Assembly (NCBI RefSeq): GCF_000227135.1
Contig: NC_018263.1
Span: 905,043 to 969,042, forward strand
Direction of reading: 5' to 3'
From: Leishmania donovani
Lineage: Eukaryota > Euglenozoa > Kinetoplastea > Trypanosomatida > Trypanosomatidae
DNA: 64,000 nucleotides
Each line of letters opens with the position of its first letter. Within the stretch, counting starts at the first letter, position 1. The position numbers and the translations under genes are program-made. Below are positions 41,523-52,649 of this stretch, piece after piece. The notes beneath the pieces were generated by a model, which saw only the letters and a program-made list of their open reading frames with translations, ran no database searches and was not told where the DNA came from.

Positions 41523-42518
41523 ATGGTCAAAGTGGGCATCAACGGCTTCGGACGCATCGGCCGCGTCGTCTTTCGGGTGGCGCAGACGCGCCCCGACATT
41601 GAGATTGTCGGCATTAACGACCTGCTGGATGCCGAGTATATGGCCTACAGTCTCAAGTACGACTCCACGCATGGCCGCTTTAATGGCACGGTGCAGGTGA
41701 AAGACGGGGCACTTGTTGTGAATGGCAAAACCATCCGCGTCACGAGCGAGCGCGACCCGGCGAACCTCAAGTGGGGCGAGATTGGTGTGGAGGTGGTGGT
41801 GGAGTCCACCGGCTTATTCCTCACGCACGAGACGGCTCACAAGCACATTGAAGCAGGAGCAAAGCGCGTCGTCATGACGGGGCCGCCGAAAGATGACACG
41901 CCGATGTTCGTGATGGGTGTGAACCACACAACGTACAACGGGCAGCCCATTATATCGAATGCGTCGTGTACGACGAACTGCCTCGCCCCGCTGGCAAAGG
42001 TGGTGAACGAGAAGTACGGCATTGCCGAGGGTCTCATGACAACCGTGCACGCGACGACGGCAACGCAGAAGACGGTGGATGGTCCCTCCCTAAAAGACTG
42101 GCGCGGTGGACGCGGCGCGTCGCAGAACATCATCCCCTCCTCCACCGGCGCCGCTAAGGCTGTGGGTAAGGTGTACCCGGCGCTGAACGGCAAGCTGACT
42201 GGTATGGCCTTCCGCGTCCCGACGCCGAACGTGTCGGTGGTCGACCTCACCGTGCGTCTGGAGAAGCCAGCAACGTACAAGGATATCTGTGCTGCAATCA
42301 AGGCGGCAGCCGAGGGCGAGATGAAGGGCATTCTCGGCTACACCGACGACGAGGTCGTGTCTTCGGACTTCAACGGTGTGGCGCTGACGTCTGTCTTTGA
42401 CGCCAAAGCCGGCATCTCGCTGAACGATCACTTCGTCAAGCTCGTCTCATGGTACGACAACGAAACGGGTTACTCGCACAAGGTACTCGATCTCGTTCTC
42501 TACACGTCCGCGCGCTGA
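41523..42518 (+). CDS. GAPDH: Glyceraldehyde-3-phosphate dehydrogenase, cytosolic isoform
   Basis: NAD-dependent oxidation of glyceraldehyde 3-phosphate to 1,3-bisphosphoglycerate. 331 residues: NAD-binding GINGFGRIGR (5-14), Asp33, active-site ASCTTNC with Cys149, His176, phosphate-site residues in HATTATQKTVDG and SSTGAAKAVGKV, and terminal WYDNETGYSHKVLDL. Length and sequence are of the bacterial GapA type. The protein ends TSAR and lacks both the SKL-like tail and the insertions of the glycosomal enzyme, so this is the cytosolic isoform, thought to have entered trypanosomatids from a bacterium. The frame is intact with all catalytic residues. I recall that this gene is reported as a pseudogene in at least one Leishmania species, so its integrity may help identify the species. 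Confidence 0.97.
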   Translation: MVKVGINGFGRIGRVVFRVAQTRPDIEIVGINDLLDAEYMAYSLKYDSTHGRFNGTVQVKDGALVVNGKTIRVTSERDPANLKWGEIGVEVVVESTGLFLTHETAHKHIEAGAKRVVMTGPPKDDTPMFVMGVNHTTYNGQPIISNASCTTNCLAPLAKVVNEKYGIAEGLMTTVHATTATQKTVDGPSLKDWRGGRGASQNIIPSSTGAAKAVGKVYPALNGKLTGMAFRVPTPNVSVVDLTVRLEKPATYKDICAAIKAAAEGEMKGILGYTDDEVVSSDFNGVALTSVFDAKAGISLNDHFVKLVSWYDNETGYSHKVLDLVLYTSAR

Positions 42519-45500
42519 GAAGTCGCTATCGCTTCTCAGCAGGCCAAAGAGGCCGTGGAAAGGGCGGCGGAAGATAGGATCAAGTCGCCCGCATCTCCGA
42601 GCGTTCATGTGAGGGAGAAAACAGCGAGTGCCGCGATGCACACGATGCAAGACACTACGCATTCACGCACAAGCCAAGCTCGCGACCGTCAGTGCCGTCG
42701 GATGGCACAATATTAAACGCCACAGCAGAGATTCGTGTCTGTGCGTCCTCTCTCTCGTCGACTAGCCCATCCACACCCCGTAGGCCAGCCTCTCGCCTTG
42801 GTGACGCCAGCGAGGCCAAGACGTCACAGCCCGGCAGAGGGCAGTCTACTTATTCAACAAGCGCGTACTCAAGCCCCGACAGAGAATTCGCCGCTTGAGA
42901 CACGCAACTTCCACTGGGGCACACTCCGCCGTGTGTTTCGAACGCTTTTCAATATCAAAAGGAGGCGCGTGAGGCAACGCACATGCCGCACAAGGGGAGC
43001 ATCGACCGCCTCCCCAGCGCCCTGCATGCGGCACCCTCGTACGCCACTTGCCCTTTCCCCGCTTTTGTGTGGTGGTGTCTCTTCCTCGTCGTTGCATATC
43101 GATGTAGCTGTCCCTTCATTATTTGCTTCTTTTTGGTTTCTTTCCTGTTTAGCCGCAAACATTCGTTGCGGTTGCGATCTGATGTTCACAAGCCCCTCTC
43201 CTTGATTTTGCCCGACACAAATGCGTCACTACCCACGCGCACTCCGCATTACTGCCGTGTTATCTCCGTCTCTTCCACGTTCCATCCTTTAAGTTTACGC
43301 ACACCCTATACACCCACAAACAGCAAGAATATAGAGAGCGCCTTTCTCCTCCCTCAACCACCGTTTTGCCGTGTGCAGACGCCAACTGGCAACACGTTGA
43401 CGGTAACACCGAAGGCAGCGCAAAGGCGGTGATCCGTTGATGATCCGTTCCTGCTTCGCCATCAAGGACTCCGTCACGGATCAAAACCTACACAACAGCA
43501 CCAAATAAACACCGTAAACTATGTTTCTTTCCGGCCCAAGGCCTGCACCGAGGATAGAGGAGAGGTTTGAGCGCATCCTCGATGTGAAGTATGCGCCTAC
43601 CTCTTACCAGCCAGATACGCTGCCTCGCACGCGCGCGCCCACCTCGAGCCTGCTTTCTCTCGAATGCCCTAAACAATAAACATGCTAATCTTCACCAACT
43701 CCAGTAAACGAGACGTGGCACAGAATGCTCCTCACTTCTACGCACATGAGCAAAACAATACAAGCACCACAAATGTAACTCGGGAAAACTGAGCCACCAC
43801 GCGTGGGTGATGAGCAACCGTACGGAGCAATCGTTAGATAGTAAGTCTGAGCTGGTGCGCGTGCTGACCACGTGCGGCGGCATCCCTTGTTAATAGCGAG
43901 CAGTCCACCCGCATCCCCGCAAGCTGCTCGTCTACACCGGGGGAGAGAAAGAGGGAGCGGGCGGTGCCGTCTGTGTGTGCCCGGTACTGTGCAAGCGCTC
44001 ATTTTCAAGCCGCACGCGGGCCTGTTGCTGGTGCCCCTGCGGTCGGGTGATGCGCGAGAGCGTGCTCGTGCGTGCGTGGCCAAGCAGTGTCGCTATGCGT
44101 CTCCGTCTCACCTCGGTGCGGAGCAACGGTACGAAACACGTGCGAGACACGGCTGCTTTCTCTGTGTGGTGCGCGTGTGCGGGAGGTGGGTTTGGGCGGC
44201 GCGTGCGCATGTGATGACGTACGCTTTGGAATTGACTGCCGACCTGCGCGGAGCGCCTCGCGCGCGTCGCGTGCTGTGCGGACAACGTGCATTGGTGTGC
44301 ATATCCTCTACTGTTACTCAAAATAAAACTTCTGAGGCGCACGCGCGGCCGTGCCGGCACGGCCACCAGTACACCACCCTCACGCGCACAACCTGCGAAG
44401 GGAGGAGAGAGAGAGAGAGAGACGGCGCCCCGGCAGCTGCCCGTCCCCACTGCTACTGCTGCTGCGCGCGCGCCTGTGCGCCACGCTGATGATCTCTCTA
44501 TTCGCATCGCGACACGCTGACACACACGACCTGAGTGACACGCGAACGGAACCAACAATCGAGAAAGAACAGCTGAGTGTGCGCGGCGTGTGCGCGCTCG
44601 GGCGGGGAAGGGGGAAGCCCGGAAGCGAGCGACTGGAAGCGCGGCGGGGAGCAAGTCTGGTCGGTGTGATGAGTCTGCTAAGATGTACGCAACATTTACA
44701 ATTGGAAGACGAGTCTGAACACTGATGCACGCACTGATAAACGGCACGGACGCGGCCATGCCGGTTCCTTAGAGATCACTGTATTAGTTTTGATGAAATG
44801 GTTCTCGTTTGTTGTTGTTGAGCGGTCGTTTTCTGGGTCTGTGCGTGCGTGGTTGTTTGGGTAGCTGTGGTTGTAGTTTTTGGTTCGTTTGGCAAGGGTT
44901 AATCGGGTGTCTGTAAAGCTGCGAGGAAAGTCTCTGTCGAAGGGAAGTGCGCCGTTTCTACCATCCTGGTCACGGGAGACTGATGGTTTGCTCTTCGGGG
45001 CGTTGCCGCATCTTTCTTTTATTGGCGCCATGGGGCCTATTAAAAAAAAAAAAAAAAACAGAAAAGAGGCAGGAAAGATGGAGGAGAGAAATTCGTGCAA
45101 CAGCAGCATGGAGGTATGTGTGTGTGTGTGTGTACTCCCGGTACGCGGTACTCGTGGCAGGAGGTGTCAGTGTGCTGCTTGGTGTGTGCAGTCGCGCTGC
45201 CGTTCGTTACCCTCTGGCGTCTCTAGCGCGCCATGCAAAAAGGATGGCAACATGCGATCTTCTACTGAGCCATGCGCACCTGAGTCTGTGGCACCGCGTG
45301 TCGGATGTGTCGCGCGCGCGGCTACTCTTGCACGTGATTTTTGCTTTCTCGCTTTTCCTTCCACTAGCCACCCCTTCTATATGATTGCCCCTTCCTCCTG
45401 CTACTGCTTCGGCGTAACGCGCTTTCAATACACGTACCAACACACGCGCGTACGCACTCATGCTGTCTCGAATCTGTCACTCGGCTGCCGTAAATGGGGC

Positions 45501-45762
45501 CCTCCCCCAACGCCTCTCTTCGTACGCCAAAAAATGCTCCTTTGCAATCTTCCGACGAAAACGATGGCACCCCGTTTTTTGCTCATCACTGCGAAAACTC
45601 AACGCACGCCAGTATCAATAGATCGCCACTAGTATCACGCATCAGCAGCAAGGACAGCTAAACAACGAAACCGAGACACACTCTATTCGTCCTCGCTCTC
45701 ACGCCGGCTTACCTTTTACGCCCTCGATTCCTCCCGCCTCAGTCCCACCGCGCCCTTTGCAG
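42519..45762. other. Intergenic region GAPDH - TAT
   Basis: About 3.3 kb. Unlike other spacers, 42519-44750 is not pyrimidine-rich; it is balanced to GC-rich with (GA)n at about 44402-44420. After 44750 there is T/G-rich sequence and an A-run of about 16 (45042-45057). ORFs on both strands (43872-44489 +, 43932-44759 -, 44880-45632 +) lack domains and overlap one another. I see no tRNA or rRNA signature. Confidence 0.55.
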
Positions 45763-45786
45763 GTTTTTTTTTGCCGCACCCCTTAG
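45763..45786 (+). promoter_or_regulatory. Putative spliced-leader acceptor of TAT
   Basis: T9 tract followed by GCCGCACCCCTTAG, AG at 45785-45786; ATG at 45831. Confidence 0.5.
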
Positions 45787-45830
45787 GCTAGCAAGATAAG
45801 AACGTTGACCCCGCTCGCACATACATCACA

Positions 45831-47177
45831 ATGACGATTGATACGCAGGCCGCACCCGCTGCTCAAACCTTGAAGGCCGGCAACGCCACAGGATCTCTCA
45901 CCGAGGAGCGCCGCGAGGTCGAGCAGCAGCGCGCAGCTGAGAACACGAGTTTTCGCCGTATCGCGTCCTCGAAGCACGCCCAGCGAACCCTGCAGCCGTT
46001 GAACAACTTGACCGACAACATGAAGCCTTCCCGCTCCACTAAGTCGAACTTGCGTCTCTCCATCGGCGACCCCACTGTCGACGGCAATCTAAAGACCCCC
46101 GACATTGTAACAGAGGCAATGGTAGATGTAGTGCGCTCTGGCAAGTTCAACGGCTACCCGCCGACGGTCGGGGCAGACAACTTGCGCCAGGTGGTGTCGA
46201 CCTACTGGCGCCGCTTCTGCCAGACCAAGTCTCGTCAAGAGGCGTTGAAGTGGGAGAACGTGATCATCACGTCCGGTGTGTCGCAGGCCATCGTGCTCGC
46301 TCTCACGGCACTGTGCAACGAGGGCGACAACATCCTCGTGTGCGCCCCATCGTTTCCCCACTACAAGAGCGTCTGCGACAGCTACGGCATCGAGTGCCGC
46401 TACTATTACCTCGACCCCTCGAAGAGCTGGGAGTGCGACCTCAGAGCTGCGGCCGGTATGGTGGATAGCCACACCAAGGCATTTGTCATCATCAACCCCT
46501 CCAACCCGTGCGGCAGCAACTTCTCCCGTGCACACGTGAGCGATATCATCGATTTCTGCCAGCAGCACCAGATCCCACTCATCAGTGACGAAATCTACGC
46601 TGAGATGGTGCTGAACAACGGCATCTTCACGTCTGTCGCCGACTTCGACACGAACGTTCCGCGTCTCATCCTGGGCGGCACAGCCAAGTATCAGGTCTGC
46701 CCCGGCTGGCGCGTAGGCTGGTCTATTCTGATCGACCCAATGAACGTTGCGGGAGACTGGGCTGTCGGAATGGAGCGACTGACCCAGCTCATCGCTGGCG
46801 TCAACTCTATCTGCCAGGAGGCGATTGCGCGGACACTGCTCAAGTGCCCGGCGGAGTGCACCGAGCACATCGTCACTCAACTGGAGGCCGGCGCCAAAGT
46901 GTACGCCCGACTGCTCGAACACGACATTGGCATCTCCATGGAGGCGCCGCAGGCCTCCATGTTCGTGATGCTCAAGCTGAACCTCAGCTACTTTCAGGAT
47001 TTGAAGTCGGACATGGAGTTCTACGAGAAACTGCTGGATGAGGAGAACGTGCAGGTGCTGCCGGGTGAGATCTTTGGCATGAGTGGCTTCCTTCGTGCAA
47101 CGGTTTCCCGCCCATCGGCGGTGCTGAATGAGGCAGTCGACCGCATCATCGAGTTCTGCGAGCGCCACAAGAAGTAG
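45831..47177 (+). CDS. TAT: Tyrosine aminotransferase
   Basis: PLP-dependent fold type I aminotransferase (tyrosine + 2-oxoacid to 4-hydroxyphenylpyruvate + amino acid); Leishmania TAT also handles other aromatic residues and methionine. 448 residues, ATG start. Residues 1-75 are a polar N-terminal arm. Motifs: SIGDPTVDGN (77-86), YPPTVGADNLR substrate-side loop (109-119), ITSGVSQAI (146-154), INPSNPCGSN (221-230), SDEIYAEM (252-259) with Asp253 and Tyr256, and Schiff-base lysine Lys286 in GGTAKYQVCPGWRVGW (282-297). The C-terminal SRPSA near residue 426 carries the carboxylate-binding arginine. Catalytic residues are complete. No targeting signal is visible; cytosolic location is expected. 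Immediately 3' lies an A8 run and then a long repeat-rich spacer. Confidence 0.96.
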   Translation: MTIDTQAAPAAQTLKAGNATGSLTEERREVEQQRAAENTSFRRIASSKHAQRTLQPLNNLTDNMKPSRSTKSNLRLSIGDPTVDGNLKTPDIVTEAMVDVVRSGKFNGYPPTVGADNLRQVVSTYWRRFCQTKSRQEALKWENVIITSGVSQAIVLALTALCNEGDNILVCAPSFPHYKSVCDSYGIECRYYYLDPSKSWECDLRAAAGMVDSHTKAFVIINPSNPCGSNFSRAHVSDIIDFCQQHQIPLISDEIYAEMVLNNGIFTSVADFDTNVPRLILGGTAKYQVCPGWRVGWSILIDPMNVAGDWAVGMERLTQLIAGVNSICQEAIARTLLKCPAECTEHIVTQLEAGAKVYARLLEHDIGISMEAPQASMFVMLKLNLSYFQDLKSDMEFYEKLLDEENVQVLPGEIFGMSGFLRATVSRPSAVLNEAVDRIIEFCERHKK

Positions 47178-47441
47178 AGAAAAAAAAATACAAGCGGGCG
47201 TCTCTGCGTTCGAACAAGGGAGAGATGAGCGACTGGCACACACACCGAGAGAGCAGCGAGAGCGCGTGAAGAGAGCATGCTGATGGACCGAGATCGTCAT
47301 GGCACGGCGGAAATGGAAAAGCAGAAAGATAGAAGAGGGTATATGCGAGGAGAAGGTGGAGGAGAGGGGCATCTGGCATATGCGCTGTTTTGAATGGTGC
47401 CTGTTGGTGTGAGTTCGTGCGTGCGTGTGTGCATGTGCGCG

Positions 47442-47466
47442 GGTGTGTGTGTGTGTGTGTGTGTGT
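47442..47466. repeat. (GT)n microsatellite
   Basis: GT dinucleotide run in the TAT 3' spacer. Confidence 0.85.
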
Positions 47467-49219
47467 ACGTGCCAAGTTGTTATCATGAAGCAACACAAGA
47501 GTCAAAACCTTTTTGCAGGCTGTTGGCTTTCATCTCGGGTCTTTCCGGATTCCGCTCGTTTCTCGTTTTGTTTTTGGATGTCCGGTCTCCCCTCCCACAT
47601 GGCCCCGGCCCTCTTGAAAGTCGAAGTTTTGGTCTCCCAGAGTGTTATCCTCCCTCTTTCTCAGGGTTACCAAGCCTCCTCCTCCTCTCTCTGTAGCTGA
47701 TGGAGCTCTTTGCTCCCTCGATCCGCCTCGCGCTTGTCCCCCTCTCCCCTTATTACTTATTTTTTGAGGCCCCTCCTATCGCCTGCAGGCTTTTTTTATC
47801 TCCGTGTGAGTGTGTCACGCTCTTTAGCGCATTTCCTCCGCGTCCTTTACCCGCAGCGCCCGCTACCGCCTACACAGTTTCCCGGTTCCGTTTCCTTTTC
47901 CGGTCTGCGTTCAACGCGCGCTGCCTGTCGTGTGTTCGCCGCGATGCAGACGACGAAGTAAAAGGCGCACACACCTGCACAGCCAGCAGACACGAAAAGG
48001 GAGAAAGAAATGACTGGGACTTTGTAAGCGAGAAGAGACGGGGGGAAGGAACATATGCGGCCGAGTAGGGAAAACAATAAACGACGCATGCAAGCACACG
48101 CCGAGCTACACGCATACGCATATGGTTGCATATGCTGAAGTAGGTGAGCGAGAACAGTAGATGCATGTGAGCCGTTTACCCTGGATTTCTGCCGGTCCTC
48201 CGCTCCCTCCTCTCCAAAACATGCAGACGAACATGTAAGCACTCACCGATACTGGCACACATAGTCGCCAGCTCGAATATGGTTTCTCTTCTCAGCTCTC
48301 CCTTCTTCTTTCTCTTCGCTCTCCCTCATGAAGGAGCTTACGCGAAATACAACGCATGTTTCGCGGTTCTCTTCTTTTTCTGTGAATTCGTTTCCGTGTG
48401 TGCGGACTTCCTTTGCTTTTCGCCACTACCTCCCCGCCCCTCCGTATTTATGTGTGCGCGTTCGTGTGCGTGTGCGCGTTTCCCCTTTATTTTGCTGTTT
48501 TGGTCGTCTTCTCTTTTTTCCCGTGATATTCCTGCTGTTCCTCGTTATCACTTGAGGTGAGACAGTAAGTGCGTTTACGCTTGTTTGCGTGTTTCTTCGC
48601 GCCACAGGTGGTGCATGCTTCTTTACTTCATTGATCCTTTTTTTTTCTCTGTTTAGCTTCTTCTGTGTCGTATTTTTGTCCTCAGAAACTCCGCCTCACC
48701 TCACCTCCGACACTTCACTCTTTCCCTTCTCTTCCCTTCCTCTCACGTTCGAATCCTCCTTCCACCTCCTTCTTCCTGAGCTGCTCATGAAGCACCACTG
48801 CCCCCTTCCCCCTCATAAAAAAGGCCCTGCCCTCTTCCCTCTAACCTCTCGCGCGCACGTGTCTCTCTCTCGCCTGCCCACTGACACAAGCATAGGTCCG
48901 TAAGCACGCCGCCGCCACCCTCCCCTCCCCTCTCTCCGCTGGGGCATCTTTGTTGTAAATTCCGCCTCCAGCGGAAGAGGGGAGGGGATAACGGAGCGAA
49001 AATGAAAGCAACGAGTTCGTTCTTTGCTCATGCATCGGGGGGTACGTATTTCCCGTTTTGTCTCCATAGTCGTGAAGGCGTGCCGCGTACCGCGTGTAAA
49101 ATAGGGTTGCGGGCAGGGAGATCAAGACGAGTGAATCAGGGAGGGGAGGGGAGGAAGCACACGATACGGCTCGCATTTTATTTTCGCCTTGCATGTTTTG
49201 GTTTGGCTACATCTCTCAC

Positions 49220-49267
49220 CCGCACACACACACACTTCACGCTCTCTCTTTGTGTGTGTGTGTGCGG
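49220..49267. repeat. Inverted (CA)n/(TG)n repeat, 16 bp arms
   Basis: Left arm 49220-49235 (CCG followed by CA repeats) and right arm 49252-49267 (GT repeats ending CGG) are perfect reverse complements around a 16-base pyrimidine-rich loop. In RNA this would form a stable hairpin. Confidence 0.8.
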
Positions 49268-49605
49268 ATGGATGGATGGGACTGGTTTCTTCGCCTGGTA
49301 AGCGTAAACTGTTGTCTTTTTCATGTTTTGTTTTTGTGTTACTTCCACGGAAAAGAAAAAGAAAAAGCGAAACGCAATGGAAACAGGCGGGGAATAATCT
49401 CTGCAACCATCGAAAAGGCCACCCTCATCGCTGTAGTCTCTCACAAGCACCATTTACAGGCTGTACGACGTACACAGATGCCCGCGGAGACGACAAGATG
49501 ACAGGCGAATGGCCCCTTTTTCATTTTTCGAATTCCATTCTCGATGCGGATGATGCCGGTCAGCTTTCAGTAGTACCACCGTCCAGTAGCCACCTTAAGG
49601 GGAAG

Positions 49606-49650
49606 CCAAGAGCCCGCAGACTGCCCTGGTATATGGCTGCGGGCTCTTGG
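49606..49650. repeat. Perfect 14 bp inverted repeat (hairpin)
   Basis: CCAAGAGCCCGCAG (49606-49619) and CTGCGGGCTCTTGG (49637-49650) are exact reverse complements with a 17-base loop. It directly precedes the diverged SIDER-like copy C. Confidence 0.9.
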
Positions 49651-49654
49651 TGTC

Positions 49655-49985
49655 GGTGAACAGGTCTGGACTAGCTCTGTGCGGCGGAAACTTGCGGCCG
49701 TCATCACGTCACTGCCATCCAAACGATCGGCAAGGTATCCGCGTGACTCAAACGCATCTCACCCGCTCCTCGCTGGCTACTGGTGGTGGGTAGCCTGAGC
49801 GGCTGTGAGGCGACCTGCGAGGCAATGGTGGGTAAAGTTTGAGGCAATGGTGGTTCCCCCATGGCCAGGTCGGCGCATCGCTGTACCGCATGTCTACGGC
49901 TCCATCGCACCACGTGATGTGGGGCCCGTAACATGCCGGGGGAGTAAAGCGGTGCTCGACTCATCCTGTATGGCAGAGAAATGGG
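49655..49985 (+). mobile_element. Diverged SIDER2-like element, copy C
   Basis: Shares a series of short matches in the same order as copy A: GCGAGGC, GTGGGTA/GTGGGTAAAG followed by GTTTGAGGC, TCGGCGC, GCATGTCTAC against GCGTGTGTCT, CACGTGATGTGGGG against CACGCGATATGGGG, CCGG, and the 3' end CGACTCATCCTGTATGGCAG. It is clearly older than copies A and B. Boundaries are approximate. Confidence 0.5.
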
Positions 49986-50222
49986 CTCACGCTGCAATAA
50001 GCAAAAAGCTTTTGAGCACAGAAAAGTCAAAAGTGGAAGACGAAGCGGAAAGCTGCGGGACTACTTCCCCAACGACACAGTGGTTCCCATGGGATAAAAA
50101 TGACCCATCAGCTTCTTCCTCTTTGTTGTTTGTTTTGCTTCTTGAGTTTTTCCAACCCCACCCCCACCCCGCGTCCGTGTTGATAGCGCCGATGCCATGC
50201 ACCAGCACCGCGATTCCGAAGC

Positions 50223-50243
50223 CTGCCCTTTTCTCAAGGGCAG
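50223..50243. repeat. Short perfect hairpin
   Basis: CTGCCCTT and AAGGGCAG with a 5-base loop (50231-50235). Confidence 0.6.
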
Positions 50244-51095
50244 GGAAGGGGGGAGAAGGTGTTTGTATACGGGTCATTTGCGCGCAATGTCGCTCGCTGC
50301 GCTTTTTATACTGAAATGTTTGCTGCCGCCTGCACAGGAAGCCCCACATAACAGCGCGAGTAGTTTGCAGACACAGGCAAGGAAGACGCAGAAGAAGCGA
50401 AGACGGCGCAGCAGCCGACATGGGTGAAGGGTGAAGTTGGTTCTAATGTACTTCAAACAAGGAAAAAGAAAGTTGCATTTCCTCTCCGCCTTGTCATCTT
50501 TTGTTTTCTTTTCTTTTTGGCGCGTTGTTCGCCCTTCTCTGGCCTTCGCGTTTGCCTTGGCTTGGCTTGGCTCCACTCTTGTTCTTGATTGATTTTTGCG
50601 CTTGTGTTGTCTTCGACTCGTATTTTGTCTCCCTGCATTTCGATTTGCACCTTCTACGTTCTTGGCCCCGCTACTCTGTTGCGCTCTCTGTCTCTGCCCC
50701 TATCTCTGCTTACGCTTCCTCGTCGCCGCCGGGCTCTGCTCGTTTGCAGACGCACACGAACAGAATCACGAGGGGAGGGCAGAGAGCGAAGAAGCGATGG
50801 CGAGTCGAGTGGAGAGCAAAAAAGAAGGAAACGCTCCAGAATTTGATGAAAGTGCGGAGGCAACGAGAGTGACAGGGAGAAGGCAGAGAGAGAGCGACGG
50901 TTTTCCAAAGACGAGCATTTCAGCTTGTGGGCGTTTTTCTTCTTTTTTGGTTCTTTTCAGCCGTTCAGCAGTACCCCGATGCCCACGACAAACTTCCTTT
51001 CATTTCTTCCTTCGTTTTTCCACCATCCCTTTCCTGTACTCGCGCGTCACCTCTTTCTCTTTTTTTTTGGCGTGGTAACTTGAAACAATTTATAC

Positions 51096-51113
51096 ATATA
51101 TATATATATATAT
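51096..51113. repeat. (AT)n microsatellite
   Basis: AT dinucleotide tract followed by GTATGCATATATA. Confidence 0.85.
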
Positions 51114-51411
51114 GTATGCATATATACGCATCCGCGCACAGCACATCGGGAAAGAGGTGATGAGCCAACACATGCAAACAGGAAAAAAAGGGAAGCTGTA
51201 ATTCGTAAAAGTAGACACACATGCACGTCAAAGCCACAAAGAAAAATGAGGCAAACGGATGCGTGACACAAAACGACAAAACGCGCGAACGTTTCTTCCC
51301 TTGAAAAACAAAAACAGCACAAACAAAAAAACGCAGGAACGCCAAAACGGGTGTTCTCGTGTCGGTGGTGCCGCGAAGTGCATTCAATGATGCGCCTGTC
51401 TATCACCGATG

Positions 51412-51767
51412 CAGATCCATCGCTTGTCCCTTCTTTGGTTGCTTTGTTTTCTTCCGTGGTTTGCTGAGTCTTCACTCAGATGGCTGTTTCCTGTCCCTTT
51501 AACGGTGTACGCATGTCTTGGGCAGTAAGTGTTGACAACGAGCTCTCTCTCTCTCTCACGTGATCCTCTCCTCCTCGCTGTCCTACGCCAGCAGGTGAGT
51601 ACGCCGGCGCCTGCAGAAACATTTGGATACTCACAAGTCCATCACACCGGATTCCGCTGGTCCCACGCCACTCCATTCCTCTCTCACGCGATAGGAAGTA
51701 TGCCAGACGGAGACATTCTGTTTGCGGATGTGGTGTTGATGGCGCAGGGGAGGGCGCGTTGCCGTTC
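51412..51767. repeat. Duplicated segment X, left copy
   Basis: 356 bases that recur at 52650-53005 (offset 1238). The first ~310 bases are identical; about five mismatches cluster in the last 45 bases, next to the N gap, as expected if that contig end has poor base calls. Confidence 0.9.
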
Positions 51768-52649
51768 NNNNNNNNNNNNNNNNNNNNNNNNNNNNNNNNN
51801 NNNNNNNNNNNNNNNNNNNNNNNNNNNNNNNNNNNNNNNNNNNNNNNNNNNNNNNNNNNNNNNNNNNNNNNNNNNNNNNNNNNNNNNNNNNNNNNNNNNN
51901 NNNNNNNNNNNNNNNNNNNNNNNNNNNNNNNNNNNNNNNNNNNNNNNNNNNNNNNNNNNNNNNNNNNNNNNNNNNNNNNNNNNNNNNNNNNNNNNNNNNN
52001 NNNNNNNNNNNNNNNNNNNNNNNNNNNNNNNNNNNNNNNNNNNNNNNNNNNNNNNNNNNNNNNNNNNNNNNNNNNNNNNNNNNNNNNNNNNNNNNNNNNN
52101 NNNNNNNNNNNNNNNNNNNNNNNNNNNNNNNNNNNNNNNNNNNNNNNNNNNNNNNNNNNNNNNNNNNNNNNNNNNNNNNNNNNNNNNNNNNNNNNNNNNN
52201 NNNNNNNNNNNNNNNNNNNNNNNNNNNNNNNNNNNNNNNNNNNNNNNNNNNNNNNNNNNNNNNNNNNNNNNNNNNNNNNNNNNNNNNNNNNNNNNNNNNN
52301 NNNNNNNNNNNNNNNNNNNNNNNNNNNNNNNNNNNNNNNNNNNNNNNNNNNNNNNNNNNNNNNNNNNNNNNNNNNNNNNNNNNNNNNNNNNNNNNNNNNN
52401 NNNNNNNNNNNNNNNNNNNNNNNNNNNNNNNNNNNNNNNNNNNNNNNNNNNNNNNNNNNNNNNNNNNNNNNNNNNNNNNNNNNNNNNNNNNNNNNNNNNN
52501 NNNNNNNNNNNNNNNNNNNNNNNNNNNNNNNNNNNNNNNNNNNNNNNNNNNNNNNNNNNNNNNNNNNNNNNNNNNNNNNNNNNNNNNNNNNNNNNNNNNN
52601 NNNNNNNNNNNNNNNNNNNNNNNNNNNNNNNNNNNNNNNNNNNNNNNNN
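51768..52649. other. Assembly gap, 882 N
   Basis: Run of N between two copies of segment X. ORFs that cross it are meaningless. Confidence 1.

Larger units (their letters stand above)
47178..49605. other. TAT 3' UTR and spacer
   Basis: First part of an 8.4 kb interval without convincing genes. Contains (GT)n at 47442-47466, pyrimidine-rich stretches (47640-47870, 48280-48880) and an inverted CA/TG hairpin (49220-49267). ORFs are low-complexity. Confidence 0.55.
49986..51411. other. Spacer of mixed composition
   Basis: No convincing gene. The TA tract at 51096-51113 and A-rich runs on the + strand after 51180 stand out. This stretch leads into the gap-bounded duplicated region. Confidence 0.5.

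Noticed and set aside
43932..44759. 275-codon minus-strand ORF as a gene
   Set aside because: It overlaps + strand ORFs of similar quality, lacks domains and would be the only minus-strand gene. Kept only as an observation on composition.
46089..47498. 469-codon minus-strand ORF opposite TAT
   Set aside because: Antisense shadow of the GC3-rich TAT coding region; the tail into the spacer is His/Thr repeats from CA microsatellites.
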